NCBI RefSeq assembly: GCF_036417355.1
Contig: NZ_CP143889.1
Span: forward strand, 2,294,001-2,358,000
DNA length: 64,000 nucleotides
From: Akkermansia sp. RCC_12PD
Lineage (GTDB): Bacteria > Verrucomicrobiota > Verrucomicrobiia > Verrucomicrobiales > Akkermansiaceae
Reading direction: 5' to 3'
The notes beneath the pieces are model-generated. The model was given only the letters and a program-made list of their open reading frames with translations, had not been told where the DNA came from and made no database searches. Position numbers and translations under genes: made by a program. Positions 34,909-43,583 of the stretch are shown here, piece after piece. Every line of letters starts with the position of its first letter. The stretch's first letter is position 1.

Positions 34909-36879
34909 GTGAAGAACATTTTCTTTTGCTTCATCGGATTATCAGTTTTTTCAGCCTTCCTCTGTGAAGGAGTCGGTATCGTCGCATGGAAGGATCAAGG
35001 TTTCCATGAGGACTCCATGGCCAAAATCGCAACATACAGCAGGAGAAAGTTGAGTGGAAACGAAGGGGTATTCAACGTCAACGGAAAAGATATCTATTTG
35101 CCTGCGAATCTCTATTGGAGCATCGATATTCCCAATAGTCTTCCTCAGGAACTCTCCGATTCGACTCAATATGAAATGCTCTTGAAGCAAAAATACGAGA
35201 TGGGCGTATTTCGGAAACGCTTCCCGAAATCTTCCGCCATTCTCGATCCATGGCTGAAGCAATTGCAAAAATACCAGGATAACTATGATTCCGGAAAGTA
35301 CTTTGTTGACGGCGCTTGGATGGAAAAAGCCGTTTATGAACAACAGCAGGCCGAATTGAGGGAGAAGAGAAAGCAAAGCCGCTTGAAAGAAGAACAAAGG
35401 AGGAAAGAGGCAGTCAATCATACTGTTGAGACAGATTCCAGTTCTGTCGAAAGAGAAGAAAAATCCGGAATACCGTACGCAGACGGTTCCTTGAAGGAAA
35501 TGAGTGGCGGGAGTGCTGAGGGAGTCGGGATAGTTGTCAAAAGGTTGGAACAGAACAAAAAGTCTATGGATTCCGCAGGGCAGAATCAGGCACAGCAGCT
35601 CATTCAATCCATCAAACGACTTTTTACCGCGCAGTCTTCCTACAAGAAGGCCCTGCAGCAACAAGCCGGAGCCAAGGCCAAAGCGGAACAATATGAACGC
35701 CAGGCGGAGGATGCCATGAGGCCGAGCCCATTGACGGGAGAACCTAACTCCTATATGGCCAATAATGCACGTAAGAAAGCAAGGCAGGTCATCCTGAATG
35801 CGGAACATGCTCTTTCCAACGGAAAGAGGGAACTTCTTCAGGCATTGAAGCAAAGCGATACCCTGGCTTGTTCTCTGTATAAGGACATTCCTCAGGACGC
35901 AGAAAACCTGGCTCTTGCTGTGACAGCGATTGCCGAATCACACGATGGAGAGATTGATTTCAGAAGCCGCTTTGAAGAAGCTAAGGAAAAGGAGGACAGG
36001 CGGAAGGAAGAAATTGCTCGTGAACAGGAAGAGAGGGAACAACAACTTGCCCGTGAGAAGGAAGAAAGGCTTCGGGAAGAAAGAGAACGAGAAGAGCAAC
36101 GCCTGAGGGAAAGGCGGGAAGAAATCTCTCGTGAAAAGGAGGAACGAGCTCAACAGATTGCGCGTAAGAAGGAGGAAGAACGAAAAGAAGCAGAGGAGAA
36201 AATGGAAGCAGCAAAAGCTCCTTCCAATCCATCTCCGTCAACAGTTCCCAACCAGCCTGCGATATCGGTCAATCCGCCGGTTCAGTACATGAGCGATACC
36301 GATGCCAACCGGATGATATACCGAACCTTGGGTTCTCCTGATCCGCAGGCACTGGAAGGAATTGATGAAAAGTACAGGAACGTCATTCAGACGTCTACCG
36401 ACCCGGTAGCGATCGCAAGAGCCGCTGAAGCAGCCTATGCCGATAAAGGAAACATTGATCCTGCCATGCGCGGGTACCTGACCGATATGGCCAAATACCG
36501 GGCTCTTTCGAACAAAGCAGGACAGGGATCAGCCTATCATCCCAGTTTGTCCAGAGCCTTTCCCTCGTTACCCTCAGTCATGGAAATGGGAGATTATTCA
36601 TGGGAGGAAGAGGTTGACAAAATGATAGCTACTTCAAAGGAAACCTATAGCCCCAATTTATCTCCGGCCTGCAGGCAACGAGCCCGGGACATTATCAAAG
36701 CGAGAAGCCTCATTATGGGTGGTTCTATGGATCGCCCCGAAGATATTTATCAGAAACTTGGCATTTCAAAGGACACGGATCCCAGTCCGCTTTCCGGGAT
36801 GACTTTCTCGTTCATTTTCCTGTGTCTCTTGATTTTAGTTCCTTTAGGAATTTTTTGTAGATTGCGCAAAAAATTATAA
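34909..36879 (+). CDS. Secreted or periplasmic coiled-coil protein with C-terminal membrane anchor
   Basis: A 656-residue protein using a GTG start at 34909. It has a signal-like N-terminus (MKNIFFCFIGLSVFSAFLCEGVG). A long charged coiled coil of E/R/K repeats covers about 355-430 (REREEQRLRERREEISREKEE), followed by a proline-rich linker and a folded C-terminal part. It ends with one transmembrane helix (SFIFLCLLILVPLGIFCRL). The length and layout suggest an elongated envelope-spanning rod. It is followed by two GYF-domain membrane proteins and may work with them, which is inference from order. Confidence 0.6.
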   Translation: MKNIFFCFIGLSVFSAFLCEGVGIVAWKDQGFHEDSMAKIATYSRRKLSGNEGVFNVNGKDIYLPANLYWSIDIPNSLPQELSDSTQYEMLLKQKYEMGVFRKRFPKSSAILDPWLKQLQKYQDNYDSGKYFVDGAWMEKAVYEQQQAELREKRKQSRLKEEQRRKEAVNHTVETDSSSVEREEKSGIPYADGSLKEMSGGSAEGVGIVVKRLEQNKKSMDSAGQNQAQQLIQSIKRLFTAQSSYKKALQQQAGAKAKAEQYERQAEDAMRPSPLTGEPNSYMANNARKKARQVILNAEHALSNGKRELLQALKQSDTLACSLYKDIPQDAENLALAVTAIAESHDGEIDFRSRFEEAKEKEDRRKEEIAREQEEREQQLAREKEERLREEREREEQRLRERREEISREKEERAQQIARKKEEERKEAEEKMEAAKAPSNPSPSTVPNQPAISVNPPVQYMSDTDANRMIYRTLGSPDPQALEGIDEKYRNVIQTSTDPVAIARAAEAAYADKGNIDPAMRGYLTDMAKYRALSNKAGQGSAYHPSLSRAFPSLPSVMEMGDYSWEEEVDKMIATSKETYSPNLSPACRQRARDIIKARSLIMGGSMDRPEDIYQKLGISKDTDPSPLSGMTFSFIFLCLLILVPLGIFCRLRKKL

Positions 36880-36918
36880 AAGGATCATGAATATCAGCAC
36901 TCAATTTTCAGATCAAAG

Positions 36919-38043
36919 ATGAAAAAATATTTTATTTGCGACGATTTCGGGAATCAGCAAGGCCCCTATTCCGAGCATGTGCTTCAAGTTCTCCACGAGG
37001 AGAGCTCCATACGGTCTGATACCCGTATTCGTGAAATTCAGTCTTCTGAATGGGGCACATATTCGGACATTGCCGAAAGCGCGTTGCAGGATAAATCCCG
37101 GAAGGATATGGATGAATCCTCCTACCTGATTACTTTGCCGGATGGAGAAACCGAAGGCCCTTATACCAAAGAACAAATTAAAGCCCTGTATCGCAATGGT
37201 CGATTGGACGGAAACCTTCTTTGCTGCAAGAGGGGCGCATCCTCATGGGAGCCACTTGAAACGTTAATCGGAAAAAATTCTCAACAGCCTGTTTCTCCTG
37301 AAATTTCAGGAGGAGTTATGGAAGGAAATATTCCATCTTTCTCAAGTGAAGGCAACGAGAGTTCTCGTTTAATGCCGGAAATGTCACCCATACCTAATAC
37401 ATCGTCACCATCAAGAGAAAGCACTTCATATGGTAATCCTCCATTACAGGACGAAAGAAGTACTCTCTCTGGGCAGGAGTATAACATGAAAGCGTTCTGG
37501 GTAATGACTATGCTGTATATTTTGTCCCCGTTGTTGATTATTATAGCATCAGCAACTTATGCCGGTTATGCCCAGTTCTCATTAACGATTTTAGGCATAG
37601 GAGTATTGTTCTTTCTGTATGCACAGATTTCATTACTGATTAATACGTGGAAGGCGTGGAAATGCATACAGGCAATTACCCAATATGGTCGTCGCATCCC
37701 CTCAGCGGGGCAGGCCGTGGGGCTGTTGTTCGTTCCCGTGTTTCATTTGTACTGGATGTATGTCTGCTTTGTAGGATTGGTCGACAATGCCTCCTGGCTT
37801 GCCCGCGTCTCTCAGCAAACCAAACTTAGACTGAAAGCATGGCCGATGTTTGCCTTTGTGCTATTCACTCAACTCACTTTCGGAAGCTGCATCATCACCA
37901 ATGGATTTCTACCTGAATTTCGACCCTTTTTTGATCTCCTTTCCTGGCTTTGGTTACCATGGCCGATCGCCGTGTTCTGGTACACTGAAAGAATTATTCA
38001 GTCATTTCCTCGTCCTCAAGGAAGGAAAAGGAAATCTTCATAG
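36919..38043 (+). CDS. GYF_2-domain multi-pass membrane protein
   Basis: A 374-residue protein. Two GYF_2-type modules lie at the N-terminus: CDDFGNQQGPYSEHVLQVL...EWGTYSDI and LPDGETEGPYTKEQIKALYRNGRLDGNLLCCKRGASSWEPL. Each has the G-P-Y/F, W-x-P pattern. A serine-rich linker and about five membrane helices follow (from MKAFWVMTMLYILSPLLIII to AVFWYTERI). GYF_2 domains are believed to bind proline-rich peptides or partner proteins. It lies 14 nt before the PrsW-type gene, which has the same N-terminal modules, so the two likely act together. Confidence 0.75.
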   Translation: MKKYFICDDFGNQQGPYSEHVLQVLHEESSIRSDTRIREIQSSEWGTYSDIAESALQDKSRKDMDESSYLITLPDGETEGPYTKEQIKALYRNGRLDGNLLCCKRGASSWEPLETLIGKNSQQPVSPEISGGVMEGNIPSFSSEGNESSRLMPEMSPIPNTSSPSRESTSYGNPPLQDERSTLSGQEYNMKAFWVMTMLYILSPLLIIIASATYAGYAQFSLTILGIGVLFFLYAQISLLINTWKAWKCIQAITQYGRRIPSAGQAVGLLFVPVFHLYWMYVCFVGLVDNASWLARVSQQTKLRLKAWPMFAFVLFTQLTFGSCIITNGFLPEFRPFFDLLSWLWLPWPIAVFWYTERIIQSFPRPQGRKRKSS

Positions 38044-38057
38044 AAAGAGGAAGCAAG

Positions 38058-39446
38058 ATGAAGTCTTATTTGATCAAGCTACCGGACGGAACTCAAATGG
38101 GGCCGTTCCCATGGGAGAAGATAGATAAATTGTATGCTTCCCGTAGAATCAGCGGGGATGATCTGGTATGGACGGAAGGAATGCCAGCATGGCTTCCTCT
38201 TCGCGAAGTTCAGAAACAGAAAGCCGAGCCGCATCCACAACAAACGGATGCATCAGACGATTCCAGGCAGGGGAAGAAGGAGGAGTCTTATTTTCTTTCA
38301 TCGGGAGGAGAAAGTCGAAAGGGGCCATATACGTTGAAGGAAATAAGCAACTGGTACCACACCGGGCAGCTTTCTCCTGCGGCTTTCCTGTGGAAGGAAG
38401 GGATGACGGAATGGGTGAGAGTGGGAGAATTTATCAGCAGCCATCAGGGGGACAGCTCCTTTTGGGGGAGTATTTTCCGAATGCTGTCATCTCTAACTGG
38501 GCTTTCTCCCATAGAAAAGTTCAGTTTGAAAAGCATGTTCAAGGGGATGTTTCGTCGCAGGCCGGAGCAGGAAAGGATAGATTTTTTTACGTCAGGCGGG
38601 TCGAAATCTACCCCCTCATTGGAAGAAATATCTACGGATTGGCCCGCGCCATGGATTTTCATCCGTGTTCTCGGCCTTTCCCTGTTGATGTGTATCGGGT
38701 GCCTAAGCATGCTTGAGGCATTTAATAACAGTCCTGTTGTTGCTGGTGCGGCTAGTTTAGGGCTGTTGTTTGCCATAAGTTTTGCAGTGCCCTTTTCCGT
38801 TCTTGTCTTGTTTGCGGAATTTAATGTCAGAAGGAACATCTCGTGGTATTCGATTATCGTCCTAGTGTTAGGTGGAGGAACTTTGTCTTTGATTGTTACA
38901 TTGATTTTGAACGATCTTTCCGGTAATCCAAGGGCTGCTTACTGGGCCGGTCCTATTGAAGAACTCGCAAAACTTATTGTTGTCATTTTCTTTGCCCGAA
39001 AATTCTTTCTGAATGGACAAATTTTAAACGGCATGTTGTGTGGAGCCGCTGTAGGCGCCGGTTTTGCTGGTTTTGAAACAGCGGGTTATATCATGAGTAC
39101 TGAATATGGTTCCGATCCATTAGACACGGCGGTACTGAGAGGAATTCTTGCTCCCTTTGCTCATGTTTCCTGGTCGGCAATTATGGCAGGGGCATTCTGG
39201 CTTGCTATGAAGAAACAACGGCAGAACAGCACTCCCCCTATCCTTCAGCCCTCTTTTTGGCGAATTGCTGTTATCCCGATAGGGCTTCACATGTTTTGGA
39301 ACAGTCCTTTGTTGATGAAGTCGGAATTATTGGTCTTATGCAAATATGGGATATGTGCCGTCATCTGTTGGTGTATGGTCTTTTTACTTCTCAATGAAGG
39401 GTTGATCCAAGTCAGGCAGGCAAAGGAGCATAAAATCGACCTCTAG
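38058..39446 (+). CDS. PrsW-family intramembrane metalloprotease with two GYF_2 domains
   Basis: A 462-residue protein. Two GYF_2 modules come first (LPDGTQMGPFPWEKIDKLYASRRISGDDLVWTEGMPAWLPL; SRKGPYTLKEISNWYHTGQLSPAAFLWKEGMTEW). A PrsW-type membrane domain follows: EELAKL in AGPIEELAKLIVVIF, GFAGFETAGY, APFAHVSWSAIMAG and IGLHMFWNS. These are the conserved acidic and histidine residues of the family that cleaves anti-sigma factors and similar membrane substrates. Fusion of GYF_2 adaptor domains to PrsW suggests substrate recruitment through proline motifs. The neighbouring GYF_2 membrane protein or the coiled-coil protein are candidate partners (inference). Confidence 0.85.
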   Translation: MKSYLIKLPDGTQMGPFPWEKIDKLYASRRISGDDLVWTEGMPAWLPLREVQKQKAEPHPQQTDASDDSRQGKKEESYFLSSGGESRKGPYTLKEISNWYHTGQLSPAAFLWKEGMTEWVRVGEFISSHQGDSSFWGSIFRMLSSLTGLSPIEKFSLKSMFKGMFRRRPEQERIDFFTSGGSKSTPSLEEISTDWPAPWIFIRVLGLSLLMCIGCLSMLEAFNNSPVVAGAASLGLLFAISFAVPFSVLVLFAEFNVRRNISWYSIIVLVLGGGTLSLIVTLILNDLSGNPRAAYWAGPIEELAKLIVVIFFARKFFLNGQILNGMLCGAAVGAGFAGFETAGYIMSTEYGSDPLDTAVLRGILAPFAHVSWSAIMAGAFWLAMKKQRQNSTPPILQPSFWRIAVIPIGLHMFWNSPLLMKSELLVLCKYGICAVICWCMVFLLLNEGLIQVRQAKEHKIDL

Positions 39447-39716
39447 AAGCATGTACCGGTATGCTGTGCCCCCGCTATACACCAGAGCCATTTTTGTCAA
39501 CAGGCAGGAGGATGCTGTATTTCAATAGCGAGGACACTCCTCAAGTACGGCGGTTTAGCAACTGGCATCATCCATCTTTCAAGTTCCTTCCCCAAAGTGG
39601 AGCAATGGCTGTCCAACCTCATCACTCTGGAGGAGTCCGTAACTCTGGTAATTTATTTTATACCATGCCGTATGCTCCTGCCGGAGAAACGCATGTCATC
39701 AACAAGGAAAACAACA

Positions 39717-40040
39717 ATGAAAAACAGACCATCCATTACCGAAGAGGAGGATCATAAAAACAAGGAGGTGCCGGACATTTGTCTCGAAAGGACTACTGTA
39801 CACTATCAGGATGAACTTCTCAGGTGTATAGAGCAAGAGTGCGGATCTGTGATTCCCCATGTTCACGGCAAGCTTGTTCTTTTGAGAAGGAGCAAGGTGC
39901 TTGCCTTCTTTCTCTTGCTGATCCTCTTAGCGACTGGTGTCATTGTCTGGCATTGCTTTACAAATCAGGCAGATCGGGACATCTATGAATATCAGCATGT
40001 TCCTGAAAAAAATCCTATATGGTTACAAATAGCAATTTAA
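39717..40040 (+). CDS. Small single-pass membrane protein, 107 aa
   Basis: The ATG at 39717 (MKNRPSITEEEDHKNKEV) is preferred over 39597 because the same opening recurs in the mini-ORF at 40067. One transmembrane helix (VLAFFLLLILLATGVIVWHCF) follows a charged 60-residue N-terminal part. It begins the row of small membrane-protein genes that runs to 41558. Function unknown. Confidence 0.5.
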   Translation: MKNRPSITEEEDHKNKEVPDICLERTTVHYQDELLRCIEQECGSVIPHVHGKLVLLRRSKVLAFFLLLILLATGVIVWHCFTNQADRDIYEYQHVPEKNPIWLQIAI

Positions 40041-40066
40041 TAGGTCCACAAGAAAAGCAAGCAATA

Positions 40067-40126
40067 ATGAATAACAGACCAGTCACGATCGAAGAGGAGG
40101 ATAAAAAACAAGATTCTTTATCATGA
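40067..40126 (+). CDS. 19-codon leader-like ORF, truncated copy of the preceding gene's start
   Basis: MNNRPVTIEEEDKKQDSLS resembles the opening of the protein encoded at 39717. Its TGA overlaps the ATG of the next gene (ATGA at 40123-40126), so it may serve as a coupling leader or be a duplication scar. Confidence 0.35.
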   Translation: MNNRPVTIEEEDKKQDSLS

Positions 40127-40470
40127 AAGAGAAACCAATCAAACCAATGAAACAACCATGGCCCCGGAGTGCGAAAATCACTGTGTGGGTACTGAGCATC
40201 TTGCTCCTTGCCGGCTTCGCCTGTTGGAGAGAGATGGCGCATCGCAATATCAAGCAGGAACAAGTAGCAGCTGAACTCTTGAGTGCAAATATCGAGCTGA
40301 AAAAAGAGAATGATATAATCAATTGGGTTTTCGAGCCAGAGCTAAATACCTCTGATCCTACACATCCGACAGAAGAATATATCAGGCGGCAGGAGGATCG
40401 GTTCCGTACACTCGGCCTGGCAGGTACTTACCGACATATATGGTCGGATAAGTATCCAGTCAAAAAATGA
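40123..40470 (+). CDS. Small membrane protein, paralogue 1 of a tandem family
   Basis: A 115-residue protein with basic head (MKEKPIKPMKQPWPRSAKITVWVL), one transmembrane helix and a soluble tail ending GTYRHIWSDKYPVKK. Head and tail recur in the next gene, and the head in the two after it. Orientation (positive inside) would place the tail outside the cytoplasm. No enzymatic motif is present. Family not recognised. Confidence 0.6.
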   Translation: MKEKPIKPMKQPWPRSAKITVWVLSILLLAGFACWREMAHRNIKQEQVAAELLSANIELKKENDIINWVFEPELNTSDPTHPTEEYIRRQEDRFRTLGLAGTYRHIWSDKYPVKK

Positions 40471-40502
40471 ATTAAAATCAATCTGTAGAAACGAAAGATA
40501 CA

Positions 40503-40823
40503 ATGAATAAATGGCCCCTCAGTGCAAAGATTACAGTATGGGTTCTGGGTGTGGCGTTCTGTGCCGTTTTTGCCTGCACGGGAGAGACGGCTCATCGTAA
40601 CATCAAGCTGGAACAAATTACAGACGAATTGGCGAATGCAAATGTCGAGCTGAAAGAAAAGAACGATATATGTAATTGGGGTATCGAGATAAAGCAGAAT
40701 TGTACTGATCCACCATTTCCAACAGAAGAATATTTCAGGCAGCAAGAGGTTTTATATCGCAAACTCGGCCTGGCAGATACTTATCGACATATATGGTCGG
40801 ATAAGTACCCAGTCAAAAAATGA
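40503..40823 (+). CDS. Small membrane protein, paralogue 2
   Basis: A 106-residue protein: MNKWPLSAKITVWVLGVAF, then a transmembrane helix, AHRNIKLEQITDELANANVELKEKNDI (helical) and the same ending DTYRHIWSDKYPVKK as paralogue 1. The two are similar along their length and arose by tandem duplication. It is 32 nt downstream of paralogue 1. Confidence 0.6.
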   Translation: MNKWPLSAKITVWVLGVAFCAVFACTGETAHRNIKLEQITDELANANVELKEKNDICNWGIEIKQNCTDPPFPTEEYFRQQEVLYRKLGLADTYRHIWSDKYPVKK

Positions 40824-40903
40824 ATCAATCACAACAAACTGCTGAAGAACGGCTTCAGCAGGTGGTGATTTTTGAACAACTCAACGAAAGGACATTCCTT
40901 ATC

Positions 40904-41158
40904 ATGAAAGACAAACCAATCAAACAACAATGGCCCCGCAGTGCGAAAATCACTGTTTGGGTGCTGGGTATCCTATTAGCTGGATTTGCTGTGTTATATT
41001 ATACTGCACTAGAAGCGTCACTAGAAGTGCCACCACTACAAGTGTCACCACTAAAGTTCAACATTATGGACGAGCTTGACGCGAAAACCATAGAGGCCTT
41101 GCGGCAGCGAATACGTCAAAAAGATCAGATCCAACAAGAAACGTTAAGAGAATTGTAA
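40904..41158 (+). CDS. Small membrane protein, paralogue 3
   Basis: MKDKPIKQQWPRSAKITVWVLGILLAG followed by a short helical tail, 84 residues. The ATG at 40904 is chosen because the upstream GAACAACTCAACGAAAGGA is shared with the leader of paralogue 4, where it is non-coding and holds the ribosome-binding site. An alternative ATG at 40820 overlaps the previous stop (ATGA) and would add 28 residues. The tail has diverged from paralogues 1 and 2. Confidence 0.55.
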   Translation: MKDKPIKQQWPRSAKITVWVLGILLAGFAVLYYTALEASLEVPPLQVSPLKFNIMDELDAKTIEALRQRIRQKDQIQQETLREL

Positions 41159-41166
41159 TCTCGATC

Positions 41167-41208
41167 CAACACTCCCGGCGCAGCCTCTGTGGCGGGAGTG
41201 TTGCTTTT
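41167..41208 (+). terminator. Hairpin terminator between paralogues 3 and 4
   Basis: CAACACTCCCG (41167-41177) pairs with CGGGAGTGTTG (41193-41203) and is followed by CTTTTG. It ends 30 nt before the ATG at 41238. Confidence 0.65.
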
Positions 41209-41237
41209 GAACAACTCAACGAAAGGAGATTCTTATT

Positions 41238-41558
41238 ATGAAAGACAAACCAATGAAACAACCGTGGCCCCGGAGTGCCAAGATCACTGTGTGGGTGCTG
41301 AGCCTGCTATTAGTTCCAACGCTGTTCTACGCCATTGCCGTAGAACCTAATCCTTGCGGATGTGAGAGTGAAATTATAATTGATCCCCCTAAGCAAAGCT
41401 GCCTGCCTGTAGCAGACTTACTCGCTGGGCGTCTCAGGGAACAGAGGATCAAGCATCCGGAGGATTTTCCTGCACCTAAGACAGAAAATGAGGATTTCCT
41501 CAAATCTATCTTGGAAGCGGACGATACAGTCGAGTATTTGAAATCTATTGGGTATTGA
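41238..41558 (+). CDS. Small membrane protein, paralogue 4
   Basis: A 106-residue protein with the family head MKDKPMKQPWPRSAKITVWVLSLLL and a transmembrane helix. A new tail contains a CGC motif (NPCGCESEIIIDPPKQSC) with three cysteines that could form a disulfide or bind metal. A good ribosome-binding site, AAAGGAG, precedes it. It is closed by a strong terminator (41569-41610) and then the IS element. Confidence 0.6.
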   Translation: MKDKPMKQPWPRSAKITVWVLSLLLVPTLFYAIAVEPNPCGCESEIIIDPPKQSCLPVADLLAGRLREQRIKHPEDFPAPKTENEDFLKSILEADDTVEYLKSIGY

Positions 41559-41568
41559 CACCCATCTC

Positions 41569-41610
41569 CAACACCCGGAGCAGAATTACCTGCTCCGGGT
41601 GTTGATTTTT
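41569..41610 (+). terminator. Strong rho-independent terminator
   Basis: CAACACCCGGAGCAG (41569-41583) pairs perfectly with CTGCTCCGGGTGTTG (41590-41604), loop AATTAC, followed by ATTTTT. It ends the small membrane-protein row. Confidence 0.85.
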
Positions 41611-41614
41611 CTTA

Positions 41615-42463
41615 GCTAGGATCAGGACTCATTAATTAAGATAAAAGATAACGCAACAAGCAAAGCATATGGCAGAAAAGAAGGTATGGGCACATCGGTC
41701 ATAGCGCATGGCAATTCTCCTCCAGTCCTTGATTCTCCCAAACATGTTTTCCACTTTGTGGCGTTGCTTATAAAGTATTTTGTCGTAATCAACAGGCTTC
41801 TTGCGACATTTCCGGGAAGGTATGCAGGGGGTGATTCCCTTGTGATGCAAGGCATTTCTAAACCAGCTGGCATCATATCCCCGATCGGCAAGCAGACATG
41901 AAGCTTGAGGGAGATGATCCAATAACATGGCAGCTCCCTTGTAATCGCTGGTCTGTCCGCAAGTCAGCGCCAGGGCTATGGGTTTGCCTTGTTGATCGCA
42001 AACTGCATGCAGTTTGGTGTTGAGCCCTCCTTTTGTACGTCCGATACACCGGGATAGAGCCCCTTTTTAAGCAGGCTGGCCGCTGTCTGGTGAGCCTTGA
42101 GATGAGTAGAATCAATCATCAATTGTTCTACGGATCCGTTTTTCCGGGAAAGCTCCATGAAAATTTTATTGAAGATTCCCATGCGGCTCCACCGGATGAA
42201 TCTATTGTAGAGAGTTTTGTAGGGACCGTATTCACTGGGAGCATCTTTCCATTGGAGGCCGTTTTTAATCACGTAAATGATTCCGCTGAGTACCTTTCTG
42301 TCATCCACCCGGGCAACTCCGTGAGATAGAGGAAAGTAAGGTTGTATACGTTCAAGTTGTGCTGGCGATAGATAATACAGGTCTTTGCTCATGCTGATTG
42401 CTTTCTTCAATGTAATGTAGCAGAAATCAACCATGTTGGAAATTAACGAGTCCTGAGCCTAGC
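41615..42463 (-). mobile_element. IS5-family insertion sequence (IS427-like), complete
   Basis: Imperfect terminal inverted repeats: GCTAGGATCAGGACTCATTA (from 41615) and, on the other strand, GCTAGGCTCAGGACTCGTTA (from 42463). CTAG stands at both extreme ends (41616-41619, 42459-42462) and could be the target duplication. Length of about 849 bp is usual for the group. The transposase lies inside on the minus strand. Confidence 0.85.
41632..42392 (-). CDS. IS5-family DDE transposase, expressed by -1 frameshift
   Basis: The first frame starts at ATG 42392 (MSKDLYYLSPAQLERIQPYF) and continues through LSGIIYVIKNGLQWKDAP and the first catalytic aspartate in MIDSTHLKAHQTA. At CTTAAAAAGGGG (minus strand, 42072-42061) a -1 shift gives KGALSRCIGRTKGGLNTKLHAV and ADRGYDASWF (second Asp). 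It then gives YKQRHKVENMFGRIKDWRRIAMRYDR (catalytic Glu) to the stop at 41632. The A-run slippery site is of the kind used for programmed frameshifting in this IS group, so the enzyme may be active. Confidence 0.85.
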
Positions 42464-43183
42464 ACATAAGATATTCTTAATGAATATTTATAAAAATTCA
42501 TTAAGAGGAAGGAAAAGTGTTTCATGAGCATGTCACATCAATTGCTCGTGCTATTTACACTCATTCTTGATATTTTTAGTATTCCTTAAATAATAGAAAA
42601 TGCCCCGGAATTTGAGAAAGTGCTGTTCAAACACTACAAGGATCAGATAACTGTAAACCACAGAAACTTGGATAACCCCATTCTCAAGAATTTTCTCTCA
42701 AACTACCTTGTTCTTAAATTCGACGCTTCGAATTCCTCTTCTCAACGATAAACATTCGATGCTCTCTCAAAGGGAAACAAAGAGTTGACGGGTTTTTGTC
42801 ATCTTCTCCCGTGAGGGGAGAGGTGGAAACATATAGGAGCAGAGGAAGCAAATAATAAAAAATCCCATATTTACAGTATTCTTTCTGTATTTTTTCCTGA
42901 TTATCTAAAATATATAATATAAAATCAAAAAATATATCTCAAAAATAGCAGACGCAATGGAAGAGGGGGGTAAATATGAACCACCATTCTGTAATTGATA
43001 TTACTAAGCAAGAACCTCGAATGTAAGATTTTGAGGCAAAAAGCGTTGACGCACCTTTTGTATGATAATGCGTTGATAGTCAACAAAATCTCCCCCTAAA
43101 CCAACACCAATCCAGTACCACACAACCACATAATATCCTCAAGCTACCGGTTTGTTGGACAAAGTCCAACAAAAATTCGAGTC
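42464..43183. other. AT-rich non-coding stretch, no gene supported
   Basis: About 720 nt between the IS and the excisionase-like gene. Visible items are an inverted repeat CTTAATGAAT/ATTCATTAAG (42476-42485 and 42496-42505) and a very A/T-rich tract near 42880-42950. Nothing resembling a protein or RNA gene was recognised; it may contain recombination or origin signals. Confidence 0.4.
43151..43173. promoter_or_regulatory. Operator-like inverted repeat upstream of the excisionase-like gene
   Basis: TTTGTTGGAC (43151-43160) and GTCCAACAAA (43164-43173) are perfect arms around AAA, 10 nt before the ATG at 43184. This is a likely binding site for the gene's own product. Confidence 0.55.
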
Positions 43184-43537
43184 ATGATGGATTTTTCTAA
43201 AAATAAAATAAAAAAGAATATGAAAATCATAGAAGGTACTTTTGTCTCTGCTGAGGACATCATTGAAGAACTAAGGGGCATTCGGGAATGCCTGGATGTT
43301 CTTCTTACCCGACAGGCTACTGAATCCGGTTCTGTCGTCTGGGCAAGTCAGGCTACTCTTGCCAAGCGTTACGATACGAGTAAATCGACCATTTGCAGGT
43401 TACTGGCAGAAGCCGTGAGTTCAGGTCATGTCAGGATGATTCGCCTGCATGGCGGCGTCCAGAAGTATCATGTTGCCGAATTTGACGCTTTCATGGCGTC
43501 TATTTCGATTCTTTCCTGTAAAAAGGCTAAAAGATAA
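43184..43537 (+). CDS. Winged-helix protein next to integrase, candidate excisionase/regulator
   Basis: A 117-residue protein. The segment WASQATLAKRYDTSKSTICRLLAEAVSSGHVRMIRLHGGVQKYHVAEFDAF is a helix-turn-helix plus wing with a substrate-like loop. The N-terminal part (EDIIEELRGIRECLDVLLTRQ) is a helical dimerisation segment. An alternative start is the ATG 36 nt downstream. It is convergent with the integrase and preceded by a perfect inverted repeat. Its place beside a tyrosine recombinase at an island end suggests a recombination-directionality factor or integrase regulator. Confidence 0.6.
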   Translation: MMDFSKNKIKKNMKIIEGTFVSAEDIIEELRGIRECLDVLLTRQATESGSVVWASQATLAKRYDTSKSTICRLLAEAVSSGHVRMIRLHGGVQKYHVAEFDAFMASISILSCKKAKR

Positions 43538-43541
43538 GTGA

Positions 43542-43572
43542 GGGGACAAGCCGTCCCCCAGGTTTATAAACC
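43542..43572. terminator. Inverted repeats between convergent genes
   Basis: GGGGAC/GTCCCC (43542-43558) and the perfect palindrome GGTTTATAAACC (43561-43572) lie between the stops of the excisionase-like gene and the integrase. They may terminate both, although no T-run follows. Confidence 0.35.
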
Positions 43573-43583
43573 GAGACGAACAG

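Noticed and set aside
39461-39757. 98-codon plus-strand frame after the PrsW gene
   Set aside because: No motif, and it overlaps the better-supported small membrane protein starting at 39717.
43046-43075. Sigma-70 promoter with TTGACG before the excisionase-like gene
   Set aside because: The only -10-like sequences are spaced about 12 or 23 nt away, so the pair is not convincing.
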